A stretch of DNA of 64,000 nt from Dipylidium caninum (taxonomy: Eukaryota; Platyhelminthes; Cestoda; Cyclophyllidea; Dipylidiidae): assembly GCA_017562135.1 (NCBI GenBank), contig QEYB01000468.1, forward strand, positions 70,869 to 134,868, in the 5' to 3' direction. The notes beneath the pieces are model-generated. The model saw only the letters and a program-made list of their open reading frames with translations. It was not told the DNA's origin and searched no databases. Of this stretch, positions 24,001-37,240 are shown in pieces; position 1 is the stretch's first letter; the number at the start of each line of letters is the position of its first letter. Both the position numbers and the translations under genes were made by a program.

Positions 24001-27000
24001 ACAGGTAGACATGTAGTGGTGCTTCTCTTCGTAAGACTCTCACTGGTAAAAGAGCAAGTATACACGTGAAACGCGTTCTTACTGAGAGAGCCACTTGCAA
24101 AACGTAGCCGTAGTCCCAACCAACATCGACGCCAAACAAAACTGAGTAGGTAAAAATGAAGAGAATCCCATGGAATGCGATCATGAAGGCCGAAATTGAC
24201 ACGTTGAAGTTGAAATAGAGGTAGGTGGAGATGTTCTTCTCCGCTTACAATTAGTCAAAGTATGTAGAGAGGTAATGAGTCATTTGAAAATACAAGAAAA
24301 TACTCCTAGTGTCTATTATCGTAAAGAGAGTAATGGTGACAAGCTAACCTCTTACTCTGCCCCACCAGTTTGGGTTACAGAGACCCTCTAGAACCCGTAT
24401 TGTGGCAAATATAACTGATTAGTTGGTAGCCAAAGATGACTTCAACCTTAGCCACAATGGTTCCCCTAAAGAATGTGCATCGGCATTCCTCTTGTATGAG
24501 ATGAGAAGTGCTGCGAGTACTGTGGCTCTGGTGTATATCCCCAAGTGCTGAAATGTGATCACGTCGATAATCGGATTAGCTTAATGGATGCGATGTGAAG
24601 GTGAGCGTTAGAGCAACCCAAGGCTTTGCCAGATTGGACATTAATACACATCACTATGGTATAAATTTAAACCATTAGGTTGAAATACCTCGCATGAAGG
24701 ACGATGAATTAGATTTTCAATGAAACAGGTATGCGAAAAATGATCTTCTTAAATACGTGTCATACGCACTCTTCCTTAAAGGAGAAGATAGGGAGAAAGG
24801 CAGCACTTTAGGAGTGCCAAGTATCACATGTGAACCATGTAGAAAACGCTTTAGGGGAGAAGGAGATGCCATTCTTCTAACCACCTTACTAGGGAACTTT
24901 CGGGTATTCGCCGTTGATAGATTCACCTGGGTGTTGAAGAACTAGGTCTACTTCTCCCTTGCTCCTTCTAACTAGAATTGAACCACTACATTGCATTACC
25001 CTGGAAAGACATACCTTGACCTTCTGAAGGAACTGCGTTGATGTCTTTTATTTGTCCAAAAGCCAGGCGCCCTGCATGATACGCATGACGTCGATTTCAG
25101 GGGAGAAGATGTCTGAAAGAGGCATGAAAATAGCGAAGGACGAGATAATGTGCGCTGACAATCAAATGTCGGAGGACGGACTCATGTCGCTTCCACTTGT
25201 TTGCACAGGAAGAACACAATGTAAAGGCCTATGTTAGCTGATTTGCAAGAGGTTTTGCAGTAATAGAGGTAATGCTGCTAGACAACCATACACAGGGGCA
25301 CTCATGCTCCCGCGTCGGCAGGCTGAAATGGACGCTTGTACAATGCTTCCTTCAATCCACTGATGTCCACTGACGCACGGCTCCACGTCTGCCATAATCA
25401 CCAAGCTCTTCTTTACGTAATGCTCTCAGTTTTGAAGGTGCGAGTCAAGGATAATGCTATTGTCAAAACGGCAGACGACAGACTAAAGGAGAAAGAAGGA
25501 GATCTTCAGCAAATGATGTCTTTATATGTCATAAGGAGAACCTAAAATTCCTAAGAGATGGTATTTTAGATGTACGATTTTCCCCATAACTTGTGTTCAC
25601 CTCAACAACAGATCGGGGGACAGCAATAATGACGCCTTGGGAACTCTAAACTCCTTTAACAATGGATCAAAGTGGAGTAACCTAAAATGCCGACGGCGCT
25701 ATGCGAGCTCAATGTTTTCAAAAGCAATTTAACGACATAGAAGTTGAAGATGTAGATGAAAACGAGAATAAGTGCATTTTCGCCCTACTTTATTTCAGAG
25801 ACCAGGCAACGCGGTAAAGGGCTCATAAATCCTACCACTCTCGCCTCAGACATCTAACGGGTTGCTGGTGACATGTGTACCGCCTCTGAGAAACGAGTGT
25901 TTATGAACAATTCGCACGTATTCTACAGTCTTTCAATGCGTTTGCTGAAAGAAAAGAGCAGTGGACGCCCCTCTCGAAAACATTTGTATACGGAAAAGTG
26001 TTTGAAGTAAGACGGAAGTTGGAGATATGAGGATTTTCGGTGAAGAAGCGTGCATCTTATCATGGGCCGATTTGAGAATAATAGTAGTGACTTCACCAGC
26101 AACAGTTCATTGAAAGCCAAGGCGTTTTAGAAAATGGGGCAACAATAAAACCCACTTATGCACTGTCCACTCTTAAACACGGTTACCCGAGTTGAGTTAT
26201 AACCGATTTTCGTCGGCTTAGACAGCTAAACCAGAATGCGCTTTCCGCATTAACTGCTTCTTACGCCCTATTATTGTGAAATGCAATTAAAAATTGGGCC
26301 ACAGCTCCCCATTGCAAAAAATAAGGAAGATCATCGCACTCGAAGTCTAGTCCACTTCACTCATCCGCAAACGCTCTAAAAGGAGGAGTTGTTCCTTCTT
26401 TTTTACACTGATGGATCATAATTAATATTTGTATGTTATGGCTGAACACGTTCCACTCACTCTGTAAAACACGAAACCAAATACTTTTCTTTTACCCTAA
26501 TGAGACGTCCCCCACGGAGACTGGCAATAATACTCAGAGTACTAAGAAATTTGAAATCGTGTGCCAAGTAACATCAACTTTAGTCGGTTGTTTATGCAAT
26601 TTGGCCATGGATGCCACTAGCAGCCTACAGGCGAAACTCATCTTGTTTGGGTCGCCTTGACTGTAACCTAGCAACCAAAATATTTTTATCTGCTGCACTT
26701 TACTGTTCGTCGTCTTGTAGGGTTCGCAATGGAGAAACTTCCGGTTTACGTTCCCCAAAATTAGAATCCAAAAGACATTCTACCTTAGTTTGAAAGATAT
26801 CGGTAGAAGAAAACTGTTGACTTGTTTGGCGACCCAGACTGTCGACGTTTTCATAGATAAGTGCAATATACGCCTATGCACCTCATAGTGAACTCAACTA
26901 ACCAAATCAATTTTACTTCGAATAATGATAACCTTTCGATCGAGGACTCACAACAGTTGGGGAGGCAATTGAGTGGCAGTGATTGGTTGCGAATACCATT

Positions 27001-27821
27001 GTTTGCCAGTCTTTCTTCTCACACATGCTTCGGAACACAATGACAGGAACACTCGTTGCACAAGTGAATTTTCCAAAGAAATTTAGTTTAACTTTGAAAG
27101 ACAATTGACAGCAATGAGGTAGTTGAGGTACTCAGAACTAGTACGTTAACAATGAGACCGGTGAAAATAGTCCACCATCTCAGCGTCAGTCACCATGCCT
27201 TGACTGTCTTGACCTCAACCGACTGCGTGACGCGTTCTAGAAGCACGGGTTGAAATTACTCACTTTGTCAGATGAAGTTACTTAGGTCATACAGTGAGAG
27301 AGATTTTTGACTCCCGTGTCACTTCACATAAACAATTGTCATTGTCTTGGACGTCAATGTGATGACAACTCACTCATTCCGTCGTCTTCTCAGCGCCTGC
27401 CGGACGATCCTCTGTCGGCGTCCGTCATAACTGCGACAACCCAAGGACCTTACTAAACTATTCAATCGGTAGTAGCGTCGGAAGGTGTGTAAAAATGGTA
27501 GGAACGTAATTAGCGAAAGCTTCTGAATTGCACTAACTATGAACTCCTCGTTCATGGGGGACATATTCGAGCCCTGATCCCTGTCGTGACAGTGATTGAC
27601 TAGTTTGCCCAGCCCGCTCAGGCCAGAAGTTCTCACTCGCTGGCACTGTCAGTGTACCTCTCGCGGCCCCGAACATCTAAAGGCCTTACAGACCTGTTAT
27701 TGCTCTATTTCGTGCGGCTTCTCCCGCTTGTCCCTGTAAGAAGTAGACATTCGCGCCGCACCCGGAGGATAACGCCCGACCATCTGATCGTCAAAAGCAC
27801 CACCTACAAGTCCGTCGAGCA

Positions 27822-27841
27822 TCCGTCCGTCCGTCCGTCCG
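27822..27841. repeat. (TCCG)n tetranucleotide repeat
   Basis: Five consecutive TCCG units followed by GCCCGTC. Confidence 0.85.
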
Positions 27842-28445
27842 CCCGTCACCCAGCCAGCCAGCAGTTCACACATACCGCGCTCCTCAACAAGACCAGACCG
27901 GGCGCCAGATGGCTAGTCAATCAGCATAGATTGACGAGGAGTACGGGGAAAGAGAAGGACGGAAGAGAAATGATAGGAGGGGGGAGGAAGGAAAAGAGGC
28001 GTCTCGCCCACGGCAGCAGCCTCGGTCAGCACAGCTTACGCGGCGGCAGTAGACAAATGGACTATGTAGCAAGTGTTATTCTCGTTCGTTATCGGTATTA
28101 ATCAGACGAATCGCTACACCGACTATGGACAATGAATATGAAGCCTCTGTTGCCTCTTAATCGCTTTCTATACATCTCTCAAGCACATATTCTATGCAAT
28201 CGAACTTCTGAGAATCTTGTAAAAATGAAAAACTGTACCAGCTTTGCCTGCGCAATTCTCATTTGCAGTTGCGAGCAAGGAGGTACCCAGTGATATTTTC
28301 GCGTCCTCCACTCACACATGTGAGGTACGTGCTGTCATATAAAACATTAGTCGCTCAATATACTCAATAAATACAAGTAGTATGTGTAATATATTTGCTC
28401 AAGTCTTCGGAAAAGGGTGGATGGAATGAGACTCAAATTCTGCGC

Positions 28446-28463
28446 ATATATATATATATATAT
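28446..28463. repeat. (TA)n microsatellite
   Basis: Nine alternating AT units, with a second shorter TA run 10 bases further on. Confidence 0.9.
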
Positions 28464-29174
28464 GCACACATATATATACGTTCAAATCCGCATCATTACT
28501 ATTTAGTCCTATCTCCAAATTCTCATCTGACATTAACCGTTGATCGTTGGGTTCTTAGTGAGTGAAAATCTCAATGTCTGATCTACTACCGCTTCTTCTT
28601 ATATCACGAAGAACGGCAAAGAAAGAGACTTGAGAAAGTCCGCACAATCCCACCTGTACCTCCTCCAACAAAATGGTTTTGCGACGGAAGTTAAAAATTA
28701 CTGAAAGTGCCCGCCACTTGGTGGTGAATTATTTGCAGTGACACAATCCAGAAAGTCATCCACACACCAACCTTGCTCACATCCAGCAGGATATGTGTAC
28801 TAGGACGCAGTTAATTGAGTCGAGAACGAGTCTAACTCCTCTTCCGATTTTTGTGATGCCTCTTGTTAGAACTTCACAAATACCTTTGCAACTACAGCCC
28901 ATCTGGCCGCATTCTGAGTTCCCCTCTACAAATTTGCACTCCTACGTAAATAGTGGTGATTATTTTTGAAAAGAAAGGCTCCCTCTGCCTTACTCCCGTG
29001 CAAGAAAACCCACTTGGCCTGAAATTCGTGGAAACATAGCTGAGTGAGGGCAACACATAATGCTGGTTGAATGTGATATTCCGCTAAGCCATTTGTGTTC
29101 ACTTTTGAGTTCAACTGGTCACTTCGCATGAGGTTCACTCACGAATAAAAGTCATCATTCAGCTCGCCACCAGT

Positions 29175-29523
29175 ATGGCCAGAAGTAAGTAGCCAGCAGC
29201 TTATCGGTCTCCTCCCTGTTTACGTAATGGCGAGACAGCCGAAACAGAATAACAGCATTTCGAATGACCGTTGTTTACCTTTGCTCTACTCCACCATTTG
29301 AACAGAAAAGAAGAAGGTATCGGCAACCTTGGAGACTTTGGTGTCTCCAACAACTCCGACACCTACGCAATCGGGCCAGGCTACCAATCGCACCGCACCT
29401 GCTGAGGCTGTGGAGGTATTCGACTATTCGCCTATTTTGCGCTCACTACTCCAAATACTAGCATGCCTTCTGGTGTACTTAGCTGTCAGAATATACATTC
29501 TGTTCTATGCAAGAGGAAAATGA
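29175..29523 (+). CDS. 75-residue single-span membrane protein, two exons
   Basis: Exon 1 (29175-29184) encodes only MAR plus one base and ends at A|GTAAGT. Exon 2 (29306-29523) follows an ACAG acceptor in the matching phase and reads KKKKVSATLETLVSPTT, a Thr/Pro-rich linker, AVEVFDYSPILR, then a C-terminal hydrophobic segment of about 20 residues (LLQILACLLVYLAVRIYILF) and YARGK before TGA. With a cluster of lysines at the N terminus and one membrane span four residues from the end, it looks like a tail-anchored protein. I do not recognise the family; length and layout resemble small regulators of membrane transporters or SMIM-type proteins, which is only an analogy. The splice model is supported by phase and consensus sites, not by transcripts. 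Confidence 0.6.
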
Positions 29524-30507
29524 GCTGGTATTTCGCACCCACCCTTTAATTTACCTACCTTCTCCACTGCTAGCCTCGTAACCCACCCTCATGTATTTAG
29601 CTTTTTCTCCAATTTCACCCATTTACTCCTGTAGAGTGGCTTGAACAAGAGCTAATTGTGCCTTCCCCCCCAGACGACTCATATCCGCCTGTGTAGCACA
29701 GCCAAGGTCTCCATAAATGCACTCCAAACTCTATTTTGGCTTTTCAGAAGGAACCAGTTGATATCTCGTCCTAACTACTTAAAAATGTGCCGTCAGTAGC
29801 CATAGCCATTATCATCCAAACAAGAAACTCCTTAAATGACTGAATGAATAAATGATGAAGTGCAGAACGCGTATTGGAAGAGTTTCATGGTCTTTCTTTC
29901 GGATGATACACTTGGAGAGCGTGCATAATGATTAGTCGCAGCGACTGTAACAAACGGCAAAAGCAATGTATCTACTGGAGTTAACTCACCAAGAGTATAA
30001 ATAGAGAGCCGGCAAAAAAAAACTGTTGGCCTTCGCTTTCATCACCTACTCCGGACATCGGCTTAGTGAAACAAGCGCTACAATGAAATAGGGACTTTCT
30101 AGCATTAACCTACTTCTTCTAACTAATTCCTATACAATCTAAAGCGTTCGGTAATTACCACCAATAAGTGGATAAACGAGGCAAGGGGTAGTTATGGCTG
30201 CTACGACATAGTGGCACAATTAAACGAAACAGATTCAAATCAGGTCACCGAGGTCCGTTGGAGTGAGAGTAATGGCATCTCCTGAGCTACCGTGGCATCG
30301 TTCCATTCTCATTGGTGTAGCCGATGACACCACAGTGAATTTTACAGTCGCCACCTTTCCACAATCTTCCACTTGTCTAACTCTGTCACCTCAGCGAGTC
30401 ACGTAAACAGTGTTAGGGATTACTGAATATAAGTGAGACGACCATGTATGTTTCATTATTTGTGGACACAAGAATTGGCCTCTGGTTGGGGTCACATACA
30501 CAAAAGT
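29524..30507. other. Spacer before duplicated block B
   Basis: No recognised gene. I saw no copy of GT14 exon 1 here, although a copy of exon 2 follows at 30953. Confidence 0.45.
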
Positions 30508-30854
30508 AGCCTGAATCAGCCACCAAGGGACCCGCAGTTGTTAAGGTAGATAATGGCCTGCTTGTCCGACGACACTCATTCTCGGCTAACAGACGCGAAC
30601 TGAGGAGTTGATGTCACCACAGGCCATTCAGAGAAGCACGCGGCAGAAGCACTGTCTGTTGAATGGAGAGCAGAGGTGGTTCTCCTGGCTTTCAGGACTG
30701 CACTCTGATTGAAGACGAAGCTCTATCCCCGGGGAGAACCTTTCAATACCTCCTCAGAACACGAACTACGTTGTGTAAGATGGGAAAGTGCGTAGAACAA
30801 ACGAGTCGGTGGTGAGGCAGAGAGAGATCGACTGGACGAATTATGCTAGTAGAG

Positions 30855-30899
30855 GATGCGATGCGATGCGATGCGATGCGATGCAATGCGATGCGATGC
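30855..30899 (+). repeat. (GATGC)n repeat, copy B
   Basis: Nine units, one more than in copy A, at the same place before the GT14 exon. Confidence 0.9.
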
Positions 30900-30952
30900 G
30901 GGGTAGGTCACTAACCCAGAAGACAAATCCGTTTTGCTCATCATTTTTTCAG

Positions 30953-31463
30953 ATGTCCTGGTACAAGGGCACCGTGTATGGAGCATTCCGAAGGGACTTT
31001 TTGCAAGCGGCAGTACTGGGATCGACCCTGGCTCCGATTCGTGAACTTCTTCTTCAGCACAGAATGTTTAATCATCCTGACGAGCTATTCTTCTCCTCTC
31101 TGGCCTACAACCCCCAACTCAAACTCCCTGGAGCCTGTGTCGTGGCGCCGCTGCCACGGTCCGAGGTGAACCTCGGCTTCCCCACCAAATATGTGGTGTG
31201 GCGCGACTACGGCATTACCTGTCCCACCAAATACGTGCGCTCCATCTGCATCCTCGGGACGCCACATTTGTCGCAACTGCGCAGTGCACCACACCTCTTC
31301 GCCAACAAATTCCATGCCGACTACCACCCGGAAGCCTATGATCAAATGGAGAGATGGTACTTCGAAAAAGTTGACCAAGGAAGTAGAGTCGGGCTCTTAC
31401 GCAAGTGACGCTTTCGACACCGCCTTCTATGCCAATCGCTCGTGCTCTCACCTGCACATCTAA
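30953..31463 (+). pseudogene. Orphan GT14 exon 2, copy B, frameshifted
   Basis: Same sequence as the second exon of the intact GT14 gene, with the acceptor TTTTTTCAG retained, but no first exon is found upstream. One extra A in the run at about 31365 (CGAAAAAGTT against CGAAAAGTT in copy A) shifts the frame after ERWYFEK and ends the protein early. Without the anchor and the first half of the catalytic domain it cannot make an active enzyme alone. The extra A may be a consensus error; the missing first exon is not explained that way. Confidence 0.85.
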
Positions 31464-34400
31464 ATATTAGCGAAATGGTCCGTCCTTCTTCTCCCCTCTT
31501 TCCTGGAGGGCAGTAAATGGGGCTCGGAAGAAAGCGAAGTAGGAGGGTTGCAGAGGTCACTCGCAGCATCACCAGTGCCTACCGTCCGCGCGATGTCAGT
31601 GTGTGCTGCAATGTGGCTTTAGTTCAGGTACTCGCATTAGCCTCCATTAGACCTCCTCCACTTCTTCCACTTCCATTCATTCTCTTTGCCCGCCTCCCTT
31701 CGAGAGGCGTCTGTCCCTCTGCATGCGGTGGAAGTCTCTCCAAGAGCTAGTCTTGCAAACACACCCCTCACCCACAGGGCGGTATTGGCACACGTAGCGT
31801 GAACAGTCCTTTCTACCAGGTTCACTTGAGCTATTTGGCATGGCGTTGGGAACGCCTTGGTGAGGCTGATCCCCAGTCCACTCGGTTGCAAGTGACGCTG
31901 TAGCGCTTCACACTGGTCGTCTGATCACCGGTGCTGAAAACTCCTTCAACGGTGAGGAATTGTGTGAGATTTTACTGGGACAATGACCTTTAGCATGTGT
32001 CCTCTATAAATGCGCCTACAAAATTACCTTTCTTAGCTTCTATTTACGTGCCAGGCCACTAACTCTCTGTTTGGGCGCCACTCTCCGTTGGATGATGTCA
32101 CGAGGCAACTTCCCTATTCCCAATTGAGCTCGCCAGCTTCCCCTCCACTGAACGCCGCCTGCCGTTCGGGCTCGTAATCAAATGATTCTCCCCCTCTCCC
32201 ACATTTCCTGCAGCCAATTCACAACTGTAAGGCGAATCTTTCTCCGTAACCGAATCTTCTTCAGGAAGTCCCAGCTTATTCGTGGTATATGTCGCAAGTG
32301 GTCGACCTCTTCGTTGTGGTCCAATTAAAGCCTTCTGTCTCACTCATCCGTGTGTGCCCGTCTCACGGCATTTGCGTCTGTCTGCTATAGCTGAAGCCTG
32401 AAAAGCATAAACGGGAACGCCCTCACCGTGTGGTGGTTTATTGTGGAAATTATGCTCTTTCCATTACAGCGAGTGGAGGCAGAACAACTGCTTCGAACCT
32501 GAAGCACTCACGTAGCACCCTTCTAACAGCGGTTGACACAGGGAGCCCGAATCACAAGACGATTTCTTCTCGCCTTTCATCATAGGACTGAATACTAACT
32601 CCATTCCGTTGCAATGACTAGTGAGAAAGTCAGGCTTGGCTTCAGCAACAACCCCAGTGTAGAATGAATAGACCGTGATCCACTTCATTTGCCCTGAAGT
32701 GGTTCTTTCAATGCCACTTTGCCACTCCTGGGGTAAATTGGCTTGCTCAGACCTGTCGAGAATTCGTTCGGTGTGCATTCAGGTAGGTTCCACGTAGGCC
32801 TCGTCTTCACGATAAACTGGTTTCCCTCAAAATTACCTTAGTGCTCTCTCATTACCCGCAAAATCTGCTGCTCTCGCCTTGAACAAACTGCCCTCTTGTT
32901 GTGCGTTTGAGCCAACATCAGGACAGCCGACTATGGCCTTCGAGCAAGTCGTCACAACTCTAAAAAGCACCATTTCGTAAGATTACTCTCACGCGTCCTC
33001 TTGGCCCCACTCAACCTCGTCGAGGGTGAACGATGCGTCGAGGTCTGCTCAGTATTGAAGGAGGCGGTGACAAATGCACCCATCAAGCTCTCTCCGCTTT
33101 GTTCATTTCGCATCCCCAGACACTTCGACCGTAGCGCGATGGAGGACGACTATTTGACCACCAGGTAACCAGAGCACGACTTGGAAGGCGACGACCACTT
33201 GGTGGTCTCTGGTCCCTCAATTGGCCGGTTTTACGACGGCATTTAGGTGTTATTTGTACAATGAAATACCCCCCCCCTCCTCCTCCTCCTCCCCCGCCGG
33301 TTCAGAGTTCCTTTCGCCGCCTGCGTCAAGGGCAAAACCACTACACGTGGTACTTTGGCTAGTCGACAACACGGATACCTTGACCTGTGGCGGAATGCGG
33401 ATAGTCAGTCATTCAGGAACCTAAGTTCACCACTCTCCCCCTCAAGAGGCCCTCAAGCGTGCTGGGAAAATCGGGCGAAAACAGGGATACCGACATGTAG
33501 ACAAACACGAACAACCAGTACGTCTCATTAGTGGTCAGAACTAAGTCGCCTTCGCCTTGATGCCTTTACCTGCTCGTACTTACCTTTTTTGATTCTTGAC
33601 TTGGTCAAACTCATTTATTTCCACTGTCCCAATAGTCACGTAAGTCCTCCACCTACCCACTCTTTTTGGCGTCATGTATGCACTCGTGCCGAAGCCCAAG
33701 TGAGTCTGCGAGTAGACAGGCTCCGCGGTTGATAACAACTCCAGAGCAATTCTGCCGCCACTGCCTTGTCGATTGCTCAGCCGTCTGCCGGTCTCATGCC
33801 CAAACTGCCACACACAGCCACTCCAACCAAGTTCACTCGGTTGGACATTTATGTTGAGTAGTGTTGATTGAAATGGAGGGGCCTCACACCTCTCCTGTTC
33901 GCCGAGTAATGAGGGAGCAGGCGTTGTAAGGGAGCATCGTCGTCAGTGAAGGGTATTGGGGAGTTTTCTTAGAAAGATAAACTAGCCCGATGTATGTGTC
34001 ATACCTCCAGAGTGGGGGGTGAGGGGAGGAGAGTGATTGACGAGATACCATTCGATGATGACTACTCGGGGGTCCACTCGGTTGCTTCATTCACATGTAG
34101 TTTAACTCACACTGGTGGGAGTCCTGACGCGGCGTTGGCAAGCGTTCCGTGACCATGTGGCCGTAACTGAGGCAAGAAGCACCATTTCTTCAGTATGCAA
34201 TAAGCTAGCGATAGGGTGGGGTATTGCACGCATGCTGTGGTCGTAGAGACGCGAGTATCCGGCGCCAAGTCACGGGCTCACAGGTGCGAAACTCGAGGAA
34301 TTGGCGCTGTGTAGGCATTAAAGTCCTACAAACCGGATTGCACCTCGTCCTCGGTATTGACGGTGTTCACCTTGTCCCATTGCAAGGTGTCACGGCAAAA

Positions 34401-34719
34401 TCAGCCGAAAACTCGAAAAAGTGGCAAATCAAAAGAGGAGCTGTCATGCGAGGGTATGGAGCACTTAGAGGGTCGACTCAACAGGCAGGTCGGATAAATG
34501 GGAAGGACTCAGTAGACATGGTCGCCCACGTAACCCAGACACCGCGGATGATGACGAAGCCACTTAGCCTGTGCTGCGACGGCACGCATAGGTCGACAGT
34601 GTCGGCTCGAGGTTTCACAATTTCATTGAAAGGAAGTCCTCGACATTAATGCCGTGCCTGAACAGAGATTGTAGCACTGAACTGGTGGAAATAGGCCTCT
34701 CATCATAAAACCACACCCG
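31464..34719. other. Block B interior, no recognised gene
   Basis: Includes a copy of the exon-like block (about 31780-31861). Frames on both strands, such as a minus-strand one at 32098-32343, show no known domain. No mobile-element enzyme motif was seen. A run of C and CCT units lies at about 33269-33295. Confidence 0.4.
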
Positions 34720-36169
34720 CGGGCACGATATAACGCCGAGGGTAGGAGCAGAATCGTAAGCTCCAAGGTGAAACATCATGGCGTGAAAACGTCCGTCGCA
34801 TGTGAGCATTTGGCATTTCCTTCTTCGGTGTCATCGCAGGTCCGCACGGTCGAGAGAAGACGATGACTCGGGTGGAGGATGTGATGCTGTCACAGATAGG
34901 ACTGGGTACCGGGCATGTCATATCGCGTGTCGCGAACTTGTGAGCAGCCTGACTGGGCTGCAGTTGCCCCTCCTTATTCAGAATGCCAGTCATCCAGGGA
35001 AATTTGTCCCGCACTTGTGAAAGAAGAGGACGAAAGTCACTGTGGGCACTTGTATCGGGGAACGCTGCAGCTCATTCTTCAGCAAAATAGTTAGGGGAAG
35101 AACAAATGAATGCCAGTACTGTTCTACTACCAAGTAATCGGCTACTTTTTACCTCGCAAATTGGTGAGGTAACAAAAACGGTACAGATCATGGGGTATAT
35201 TAAGTCTTACGCTTTCTCTCTGCGTGAGGGGTCGAAACCGCATAAACACCCCCTGAGAATGAATGAAAGGCACTGACTGTCTGTCGTATCCACACAAAAA
35301 GCAACAATGCTGTCAGGGCATTAGGGGGAGAATGGTTGAAATGGTAGTTAACAGTGTGTGAAGTGAAGTAGAACTGTGACGCCTTGCGTAAGCCCATACG
35401 ACGACCAGTTGACTGAACAATCCGAGCCGGTCGTGTGCCGTAGGGGTGACGATTAGTGAGGAGTCGAAATGCTTCTAAGTCAACATAATCAACAGGTACA
35501 CGCGCCGCAAGACCGAGTGATCAATTGGGAATGGTGATCCGACGCCGTCTTGAGGCTATCAAAACTGGACCACGAGAACTCCGCAACGCCTTCGTGCCAC
35601 GAGGGACTGAATACCAGCATCTGAGACACACTGCAGTAGAGAGTCGACTACAGTTAGCTGGAGAGTGTTGGCTCGTGGTCAGATTGTCAATCTAATGACA
35701 CAGCTCGGTTGACGTAAAACACAAGTTTGGGGACTGGTGATTGTCGCAAAGCAGTTGAAATGGAAGGCGTTGACGCCACAGTAACTCTGGATGCACAAAG
35801 TCGCCCCCATCATTGTACAGTGTGAAAAACCTCCAAATAAGGCTAATCAATAGTCAGGCTGAAGATTATTTTGCATTTCCACCGCTCTCCATCGCTGTCT
35901 TGCCTGTTGCACATCAATGTCACCCTGGTCGGCAACCAACAATACTCCTCCCATACCTTCCTTGTCGTGTAATTATCGTTGCGATGTCGCAGTGATTTCA
36001 AGTGCCATCGGAACTCAAAAGACTCACATGTCTCAGCCACCAACCAGTCCCACGAGGAGGCATTTAGGCATTCCAATCGGCTACTCGAGTCACCTAGTGA
36101 ACAGAAGGCAGTCGCTCCGTCTATTCGTTTTGCGTCAAATTGCCTGCACATTTCGCCTCCACCTCCACC

Positions 36170-36264
36170 TCCTCCGCCTCCGCCTCCGCCTCCGCCTCCG
36201 CCTCCGCCTCCGCCTCCGCCTCCGCCTCCGCCTCCGCCTCCGCCTCCGCCTCCGCCTCCGCCTC
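36170..36264 (+). repeat. (CCGCCT)n hexanucleotide expansion
   Basis: About 15 units in a row. In the inverted copy D and in the direct copy C the same place has only one or two units among imperfect CCTCAT/CCTCCT repeats. Long open frames here (poly-Pro, Ser-Ala, Arg-Leu or Glu-Ala depending on frame) are a by-product of the six-base period and are not called genes. Confidence 0.95.
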
Positions 36265-36386
36265 CTCCTCCTCATCCTCTTTCTCATCCTCATCCTCATC
36301 CTCAACCGTACCTCCGACCCCATCTGGCTGCCATCTCTGGCGGCGATTTCGCTCGCTGCCGCTAGACATGAGCCCTCCTTCTGTGC

Positions 36387-36605
36387 ATGCTCACAAGATT
36401 GGCTGGTTTTGCCGTCAACTACGACATTTTTGTGGTGCTCTCTACCACCGCAGCCAACAATCGCATCCTGTTCTTGTCCGACTTGCACATCATGGCCAAC
36501 TTCACACATTGGCATGAGCGAATCGTTCCCTTTCAGTCCTTTCAGCTGCTCCCGATGCCATGGGGCCCGGTTATGTGGTCAACGCAGCTGAGAGTGGACC
36601 GATAG
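36387..36605 (+). other. 72-codon frame kept in two copies of the segment
   Basis: A frame containing NRILFLSDLHIMANFTHWHE is open here and in the inverted copy (42325-42543). In copy C it is open for about the first 55 codons and then shifted by one base. Because the copies are nearly identical, this conservation says little about selection. No family recognised. Confidence 0.2.
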
Positions 36606-37240
36606 TCGAGAGTCGCCTTCCCACAACCTCGTACATTTCTCATATCAATGAGTCTAATTGCCACCCACGAAGGATTCACAGAGTCTGTCATAAATATGAC
36701 GATTCGACTGTCCACACCATCTCACACATGGTGCGCGCACATGTCAGGAGCATGTTCTACCGTCAACCGCAGCTTCCTCAAAAGAGGCTGTTCTCTCCGC
36801 CACCCACACCGCCATCAGTCCCTCGACACGAACGCAATCGAAGTGTCCACTTCTGCTGTGGCTGCTTTGCAGGCCTCAAGGACAGCGCAGCCTCCACTCG
36901 CCCTATCTCACAACGGATTCCAGCGCAACCGCGCGACTAAACGCGGCTTTGCGGTATAGTCATTCCGAGTGACATAGAGGCGGTATTGCGTCTTCCTACC
37001 ATGCCGTGATTAAGCGAACCTCGTAGTGAAGCGGTGGAGGCGGCGAGTTAAGTGAAGTGTAGGGCTACTCGGCGAGATGATCTCTCATGGGACAGTGGAC
37101 AGCCTCGCGCATTCACCATAATTCCTGCACACTTGAAATAGGACCTCCTTTTATCCAACGAGATGTCATGTCGCGCAGGACTCAGGTCTGCTCTCTGTGC
37201 GCCGCTGCATGATTTGCCCACTGGCTAGTTAGTGTAGGCA

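Larger units (their letters stand above)
21166..29174. other. 8-kb interval without a recognised gene
   Basis: Many short frames on both strands, none with recognisable motifs. It contains a (TCCG)n run at 27822-27841 inside a GC-richer patch (27.65-28.08 kb) and a (TA)n run at 28446-28463. The open frame over 27652-28101 is low-complexity and starts without an ATG, so I do not call it a gene. Confidence 0.4.
34720..37240 (+). repeat. Left arm of a large inverted repeat
   Basis: The reverse complement is at 41690-44135, with a 4449-base spacer between the arms. Shared ends are CGGGCACGATAT on the outer side and GTGTAGGCA on the inner side. The main length difference is the hexanucleotide run. 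A direct copy also exists inside block C (about 59.27-61.75 kb). Confidence 0.92.

Noticed and set aside
27652..28101. 149-codon open frame
   Set aside because: No ATG start, low complexity with a TCCG microsatellite, no recognisable domain.
35917..36591. Long overlapping open frames with poly-Pro, Arg-Leu, Ser-Ala or Glu-Ala runs
   Set aside because: They come from the six-base period of the CCGCCT repeat, which keeps all frames open on both strands; they shorten in the copies without the expansion.
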